Positions 59,239 to 64,000 of a stretch of DNA of 64,000 bases are shown here, piece by piece; the stretch's first letter is position 1; each line of letters opens with the position of its first letter. Below the pieces are notes generated by a model. It worked only from the letters and a program-made list of their open reading frames with translations. It searched no databases and was not told where the DNA came from. This DNA comes from Larimichthys crocea (lineage: Eukaryota; Chordata; Actinopteri; Sciaenidae), in contig NC_040016.1 of assembly GCF_000972845.2 (NCBI RefSeq), positions 14,156,701 through 14,220,700 on the forward strand, read 5' to 3'. The position numbers and the translations under genes were made by a program.

Positions 59239-62200
59239 CACACACACGAACACGCAGTGTCTTTCTACTGCCGAGGGATGCATAGGTTGCCAGGCAACAA
59301 GGTGGTGTCCTAGAAAAAAGTTCCAAGTCTGGAAATGTGGGCTCAACAACCTCACTATTGATCATGGTTAATGGTTTCACTGTACTCCAGATTTATTTTC
59401 TATTTTGGTCCTTTCATATAGTGACCACAGACTCGAGTTTCACGTATTGACAACACATGATGAAGCTTTTCTTTATCCAGTGGGAGTCACATGAGCTTCA
59501 CGTTAGTGTAGTATGATGTTGGAGTTTCCTTGTTCTCCTAAGCAAATATAATCTCACCACAGCTATACATACGCACATTGTGGCTGCTTCCACTGTAATA
59601 ATATACACTCAGCTGATCAGTTTATTATGTAGCTAAAACTAACAGTCCTGCAATAAATCAACAGCTCTCTAAAACAAAAGCTGAACATTATAATATTTAT
59701 GAAAGCAGGACTGTTGTATTACACTGTAAACTATATGTGTACTTATTCAAAAAAAAAAAAAAAAACTGAATCAACTCCAGCTACACTTCAGTATGCGGCA
59801 CTATTACTACCCTTCAGGTGTTTTTAAGTAAACAGCGTTTTACTGTGCTGTTTATCCATCATCAGCACTTGGCTGTATGCAGGGAAATGATGAGAGTGGA
59901 TCAGCATCTCCTTTGTCTGCAAAAAAAACATCCAGAGAGTCTCCTTTTATTCATAGATGAGAGTGGAGAATAAAAAATAAAATACATCCACCCACCGTGC
60001 TTCATAAAAACTGAGCAAACACTTACTGTTGGCTTGGAGTGTGTCAGATAACCATCTGGCTCGAGGTCACCTTATATCCACTCTGCTCTGCACTGTGGAG
60101 ACACAGCAGCACTCCAGCTCCAGCTACAGATAGACTGAAAGCATCAGCTGTGCTACGGTGAACAGTATCAGAACAGCACAAAATGAATTTAGTGTTTTAT
60201 TATAAATCTCTTCAATTTTTTTATTGTGAATACTGATTACTAAAACCTGATTATTTGCTTTCTACAGAAATAGATGAAGATCGTCTTCCAAACCAGCTGT
60301 ACAAGGTAATCAAATCCATGTTCATTTTAGTCCATTTTATTGAAACAAGATTACAGAAATAGAAGTCTGTTTTTCTCCTTTAAGTTAGCTCCATCTCCAT
60401 TAAAAAAATAAAAATTTTAGTGCTGATATGTAACGTTGATATTTTACAGGCTGCCTTGTTGAACTCCCCTCGACAACGGAGAAAAGGGCAAAAAGGAACA
60501 CCAACAATGAAAGGTACTATCAGTTAACAGTCTTGTCATCAACCTGTGTGTGATTTTATCATTTTTGTCATCTGTGTCATTGTCATTTTTAGATCACAAA
60601 AAGTTTTCAACATTTTTTGCTAGACTATTTTTGCATCTCTTTTGCTCTAGTGATTCTCAGGTGTATTATTGAAATGTTTCCTTGTTCCAGACTTCTGAAT
60701 CATCGCCCACATACTCCAGCTACTCAGTGAAATGACAAAAGAAAAAAATGGTATCAGTGAATTGCAGTCTTTGTATTTTGTTGAATGAGAATATTCATTC
60801 AGCATATGACTGCTCATGGATCTATTCCTGTATCATCTCATACAAGAAAACACTTCTAAACACAAATTGACTCTCTTATGGCTCATGTGACAGAGGTCTG
60901 GTGAACATAGAAATACAAAGATTGGCCAGAAAGTGGCAATTATGTTGGAGGTAGTTGTCATTATTTAGATCAGTCAAATCTTAATGTGGTGTGGGCCACA
61001 GTTTGTTTGTGGCTGTGGGGACAACATGGAAGTTGTATACTGAAGTAAAAAGGACACATGCCCATATGCACAACTAAACTGTAAACAGTGTTTTTACAGT
61101 TAATTCAACTTGATTGGTGCTAAGAGAAACAGTTCAAACAAGGAAATGTCATATTAAAAAGACTGTAACTGTTAGGTTGTTTTGTATTTGGACTCAATTG
61201 CAGAGAACAGAGGCCAAGTGTACCTTGTTACTGACACCTGAACAGCCAGCCACACCCTCTGCCACACACACACTGGTGCTAGGGAGAGAAACAGAGGGGA
61301 AAGCACAGAGACAAACCCAAACAGCAAAACAAGCATAATCATGACTGTACCTTTGGAAGGTACCCACTTGTATTAACTCCGGATACTGCTGTAGCTTCAT
61401 ATTAATGTCAGCTGGACTGCATTTTTGCTCAAAACGGGAACTATAACTTTTGTCCTGTGTCTTCTGTCTTGTTTCTTACATGTTAGTATAGTTTGAAGAC
61501 AAACTTTAAAAATGTCACCCTCTCCTTTATTGGGGCAAAGCTAGTAGAATCTCTGTCAGGTAACTTGAACGTACTTGGTGAAGTAGCTAACGATGAAAGT
61601 TTGTTCTGTCTCGAGTGTCCTATTTTAACCTCGGCACCAATCAGTGCTGTACTTCTCTCAGCAAGAACTCATTATTCCATATTTTCTGACCAGAACTTCT
61701 CCTAATTTCCATTTTTTAAACGTAAAAGTTGCACAGACTGCAGTGCAATGCAAAACTAATTTCAAGTGTTGATTTTCATTTTAATAAAAACACAAAGAAA
61801 ACATTCAAATAGAGAAACAAACAAGGGAACAATAATGGATGAGATAAGTGAAACTTAGCCCTAGGATGTTTATTCTTCAATTAGTTTCACAGCTCTGAGT
61901 GTGATGAGTCACTTCTTGGAGGAAACCCAGGTGATAATCGGTGTGCTTTAGTTTCTGACTACAAGGAGATTAAGAGTAATAAAACTATGGATGAAGAAGG
62001 CTGAAGATGGTGTTTCATCTAATTATCTCCCAACACTGATGTGTCTTTACGCAGCCCGCACTTCAAACACTGCTGGGTGTTAATTAAATCTTGATAGTTT
62101 GTTAAAAAAAAAAGCTTAACGTACAATGTTCCTTTGCTGTGCTGGATTTCTTGTTGAATCTCCACCTTCACCTTCACTGACTCTACGTCCTTCTATCCAT

Positions 62201-62647
62201 CTGTCTTTCCAGTGTACTTTTATCCCATTGGTTCCCTTCATCTCACACCACTTTTTTTCTTACTTGTCCTCCTTCTCTCTACATCTCCCCAATGATTTGT
62301 GCTTTTTTTTAACTTCCTTCAAATCCACTCCTTTCCCCTCTCACCTTCCCTCTCCTTCCAATTTTAACTCTTTTCTCTTGAGCAACTTTTCTCTAACTCT
62401 TCCTTTTCATCTTCTCTTCCTTGTTTCTCTTTCTCCCTCTCTGATCCACCTCGACTCCGCCTAGAGCTGCAGTTCTTGGTAGAGCACCACCTGTACAGGC
62501 AGCAGCAGGGAGCCGGGGATGAATGCTCCTCAGAGAGTTGCCTGTCGGACCGCCCCAGCCCTGACTCTGTTCCCACCGGGGAGGAGCTCCCGCACGATGA
62601 CGAGGCAACTGCAGAGGCCTTTGAGAAACTGCGCTGCCAAATGGAGG
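40791..62647 (+). CDS. ppp1r1a: ppp1r1a: protein phosphatase 1 inhibitor-1, coding exons 1-5 (3' end outside window)
   Basis: A cytosolic protein that becomes a PP1 inhibitor when PKA phosphorylates it. Exons: 40791-40871, 52932-52992, 60268-60305, 60450-60513 and 62465-62647, all in frame, giving residues 1-142 plus one base. [20 protein letters not shown] carries the PP1-docking KIQF at 8-11. [11 protein letters not shown] spans the second exon and places the PKA-target Thr at 34 (Thr35 in mammals). [14 protein letters not shown] and NSPRQRRKG (Ser66, the Cdk5-type site Ser67 of mammals) follow, then [15 protein letters not shown]. These match inhibitor-1 and not DARPP-32, which has KKIQFSVPAP and lacks the EIDEDR and MKELQ segments. 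The ATG at 40791 follows 'ccacc', a good Kozak context. The last exon seen is acidic and ends in phase 1; at least one more exon must lie beyond 64000. Confidence 0.94.
41761..41798. repeat. (TC)n microsatellite
   Basis: About 19 TC units, uninterrupted. Confidence 0.95.
42229..42489. mobile_element. Non-autonomous transposon-like repeat, 'ccagtgtgtagg' family, copy A
   Basis: The sequence shows 'tgtgtgagatttagtggcaa' at the left, 'tagagctagtgtttggtttg' in the middle and 'aaatctttacacactgg' at the right. It is similar along most of its length to 58259-58614. The ends are inverted forms of CCAGTGTGTA, partly decayed on the left. Confidence 0.65.
43862..43946. repeat. MITE-like fragment (left end)
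   Basis: 'ggaatagtttgacttcttgg' to 'gatgccactctcatgtcttt' matches the left end of a common fish element. A second, longer copy lies at 63574-63830. Confidence 0.6.
44089..44134. repeat. (CA)n microsatellite
   Basis: About 23 CA units, uninterrupted. Confidence 0.95.
51099..51470 (-). pseudogene. Frame-broken coiled-coil protein fragment, probable processed pseudogene
   Basis: On the minus strand one frame (from about 51470 to 51290) reads [20 protein letters not shown], then [38 protein letters not shown], a glutamate/lysine-rich coiled coil. Near 51290 the sense continues in another frame with [20 protein letters not shown], then [20 protein letters not shown] and a lysine-rich end at 51099. 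One frameshift therefore breaks it, and a stop codon precedes the fragment at about 51473. Downstream on the minus strand (50960-51000) is an A-rich stretch that could be a decayed poly(A) tail. I do not recognise the parent gene; proteins with this type of basic C terminus belong to multicopy fish families. It is antisense within ppp1r1a intron 1. Confidence 0.55.
51557..51585. repeat. (GT)n microsatellite
   Basis: About 14 GT units. Confidence 0.9.
55180..55745 (+). mobile_element. Tc1/mariner-type transposase relic
   Basis: Broken frames give pieces in the order expected for a Tc1-like transposase. [20 protein letters not shown], then [10 protein letters not shown], corresponds to the end of the DNA-binding domain. 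[10 protein letters not shown] and [18 protein letters not shown] cover the catalytic-core stretch before the second aspartate. KGYFTK then [10 protein letters not shown], followed by a [13 protein letters not shown] end, precedes the third acidic residue. Stops and indels are frequent and the third catalytic acidic residue is not reached. No terminal inverted repeats were identified. The element is dead. Confidence 0.75.
56661..56730. repeat. (ATCC)n array
   Basis: About 17 ATCC units with one early interruption ('atcaatcc'). Confidence 0.95.
56731..56850 (-). mobile_element. Fish retroposon 3'-end fragment next to the ATCC array
   Basis: 'ttttctgtagccacttatcc', 'caatcccaggtgacattggg', 'ggcagggtacaccctggaca' and 'agtcgccagttcatcacagg' are forms of a phrase found at high copy in fish. 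The adjacent ATCC array would be its 3' simple tail, (GGAT)n on the minus strand. The family is unresolved. Confidence 0.6.
57841..57880. repeat. (ACT)n trinucleotide array
   Basis: About 12-13 ACT units, intronic and non-coding. Confidence 0.95.
58259..58614. mobile_element. Non-autonomous transposon-like repeat, 'ccagtgtgtagg' family, copy B (full length)
   Basis: Its ends are CCAGTGTGTAGGATTTAGTG on the left and the inverted TATTACACACTGG on the right, giving terminal inverted repeats of about 10 bp. Internal phrases include 'agtgtttggtttgtctgttc' and 'gagctactgtagaaaaatgg'. It is about 356 bp with no transposase frame. It is the best preserved of three related copies in the window. Confidence 0.75.
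59201..59254. repeat. (CA)n microsatellite, imperfect 3' part
   Basis: CA units, uninterrupted for about 34 bases and then broken by 'aacg' and 'gaa'. Confidence 0.9.
60514..62464. other. ppp1r1a: ppp1r1a intron 4
   Basis: A phase-1 intron of 1.95 kb. Its last 300 bp (62160-62463) are strongly pyrimidine-rich up to the acceptor 'ccgcctag'. Nothing else was recognised. Confidence 0.8.
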
Positions 62648-64000
62648 GTATGTTTGGAGACTGTAAAGACAATTTTTTTATGTGTATACTTGCAGGATCG
62701 CAGCTGCCTATTCAGCAAAACACATCGTTTTGGAAATATGCTACTAACTTCACCACTCAGAATGAAAATAATAAAATGAGACTCTATCTGTATAGAGTGT
62801 CTATGTTTATGTTCATATAGTTTCCACTCATGATAAAGTATATTAAATAGTAAAGAGTAATTTTCTATCTGAACTTCAATACTAATATATCAATGTGAAA
62901 ATAACCCATTACAAGTGAAGTCCTGAATTTAAAATGCTCCTTAAATAAAAGTACAGAAGTCGAGCTAGTTTTAAAAACTTATGGCAATTTAGTCCATGGG
63001 TTCTCAACCTAGGGGTCAGGTGCCTCCAAAAGGTCACAAGATTAATCTGAGTGGTGCTGAGATGATTTAAAGAATGAGCTCTGCTACGTAAATGTGTGTG
63101 TTTTGTTCTGTTTTATTTGTAAGGCATCATAAGGCGAAGTGTAACTGTAGCTGTAAAATATATAGAATGTAAAAAAAGTTCAATATGCCCCTCTGGAACA
63201 TAATCGAGAATAAAGAATAATATTAAAATATTGAAGTAAGTACATGTACCTTGAAATCATAGCGTAAGCTGACACAAGAAGGTACGAGGATGTTAGAGTG
63301 AAGGAAGGATATGTGACTGAAACATGGATGGTGTGGTAGCATGAGAAGAGAGGGTCATGATTATTTGGAATAATACTGTATTAAAGAGGAGATGAAGCCA
63401 AATACAGCTTATTAATTAACATGAAGGGAGAATCGGGAGAAAAGTAAAGCAGAGAATGTGGTAGTAAGCATGAAAATGGCTGGAAGGCATGTATGTATAT
63501 TGCATGATAGGGATACGAAGTAAGACGAGAAGTGAAGGAAAGAGACTGGGGGAGGATGGAAAGAAATAATTAAAGGAGTAGTCTCACATTTTGGGAATAT
63601 GCTTATCTTTCCCCAGGGGTTAGATGAGAAGATTGATGCCACTTTTTGGTTTGCGTGCTGAATTCTGTGGCTAGCTCAGCTCAGCATTAAGACGCATATT
63701 TTGTTACCTTTGGACAGAGCCAAGCTGTTTCCAGTGTTAAGCTAAGCTAACTGCCTGCTAGCTGTAGTTTCAGATACGGTGTACAGACATTAAAGTGGTA
63801 TCGACCATCTCTCAAGACTATTCCTTTAATGAAAACACTTCAGTTCAAAGCACCACCTCAGCAGATACTATGTCCTCCCTGTGCCAAATTTACTTCACAT
63901 CTAATGACAAAAAACAGAGTTCAGCTTTTCCGCTCAGGCCAGATAATTCACTTTAATGACGGGTGAATAGGTGGTCACAGAGTACAGCAGGGTACTGCAC
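62648..64000. other. ppp1r1a: Start of ppp1r1a intron 5 to window end
   Basis: Non-coding sequence after the donor 'gtatgt'. It includes a MITE-like element (63574-63830). The next ppp1r1a exon was not found and must lie beyond the window. Confidence 0.7.
63574..63830. mobile_element. MITE-like element
   Basis: The left end, 'aaaggagtagtctcacattt', and right end, 'aagactattcctttaa', are roughly inverted. The interior has 'ggttagatgagaagattgat', 'ttgttacctttggacagagc' and 'gtgttaagctaagctaactg', phrases typical of a common fish repeat. It has no coding capacity. It is related to the fragment at 43862-43946. Confidence 0.7.

Larger units (their letters stand above)
52993..60267. other. ppp1r1a: ppp1r1a intron 2 (7.3 kb)
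   Basis: A phase-1 intron with donor 'gtaagg' and acceptor 'gctttctacag'. It holds a Tc1-like transposase relic (55180-55745), an ATCC array with a repeat tail (56661-56850), an ACT array (57841-57880), a 'ccagtgtgtagg' family copy (58259-58614) and a CA run (about 59201-59254). The remainder shows nothing recognisable. Confidence 0.75.

Noticed and set aside
60711..60730. Alternative terminal exon of ppp1r1a after 'cttgttccag'
   Set aside because: It would add only Asp-Phe and a stop. There is no supporting similarity and no nearby poly(A) signal that singles it out.
62126..62464. 112-codon open frame before ppp1r1a exon 5
   Set aside because: It translates the pyrimidine-rich end of intron 4 and is low complexity; only its downstream end meets the real exon, in another frame.
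40791..62647. DARPP-32 (ppp1r1b) as identity
   Set aside because: The [17 protein letters not shown] and [11 protein letters not shown] segments are specific to inhibitor-1.

Overview
The window is vertebrate nuclear DNA, almost certainly from a teleost fish. All three genes are on the + strand, have GT-AG introns (many only about 75-400 bp), and sit in AT-rich non-coding sequence with dinucleotide microsatellites and decayed repeats of kinds common in fish genomes. No bacterial, viral, CRISPR or tRNA/rRNA feature was seen. The gene content (itga7, npff, ppp1r1a) corresponds to human 12q13, which supports the ortholog calls.

Layout. 1-10801: no recognisable exon; probably a long itga7 first intron and/or upstream DNA, with two LINE relics and other repeats. 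10802-28551: itga7 (integrin alpha-7) from its second coding exon to both alternative cytoplasmic tails; 25 internal and terminal coding exons were placed by reading frame and splice sites, and their phases join into one open frame (about 1049 residues in the B-tail form, with signal-peptide exon 1 missing). 28552-about 30280: itga7 3' UTR. 30281-32813: intergenic, with a compound TG/CA microsatellite and a 57-bp palindrome. 32814-36035: npff (neuropeptide FF precursor), complete, with TATA box, three coding exons and poly(A) signal. 36036-40790: intergenic and presumptive ppp1r1a upstream region. 40791-62647: ppp1r1a (protein phosphatase 1 inhibitor-1), five coding exons over a 12-kb first intron and a 7-kb second intron; the 3' end lies beyond the window. 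The first intron holds an antisense, frame-broken coiled-coil coding fragment (51099-51470) that looks like a processed pseudogene. The second intron holds a decayed Tc1-type transposase.

The three genes have separate jobs: a laminin receptor of muscle, an RFamide neuropeptide precursor and a PKA-controlled PP1 inhibitor. Nothing suggests a common pathway; the cluster is conserved synteny. The most informative features are the paired alternative exons of itga7 (two extracellular X exons, two cytoplasmic tails), both kept in this fish, with long pyrimidine tracts before one X exon and the A-tail exon and five TGCATG (RBFOX-type) words in the intron after the X pair. I did not find an undescribed biological system. 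The least explained items are the antisense coding relic, the palindrome and one possible minus-strand exon near 38 kb.
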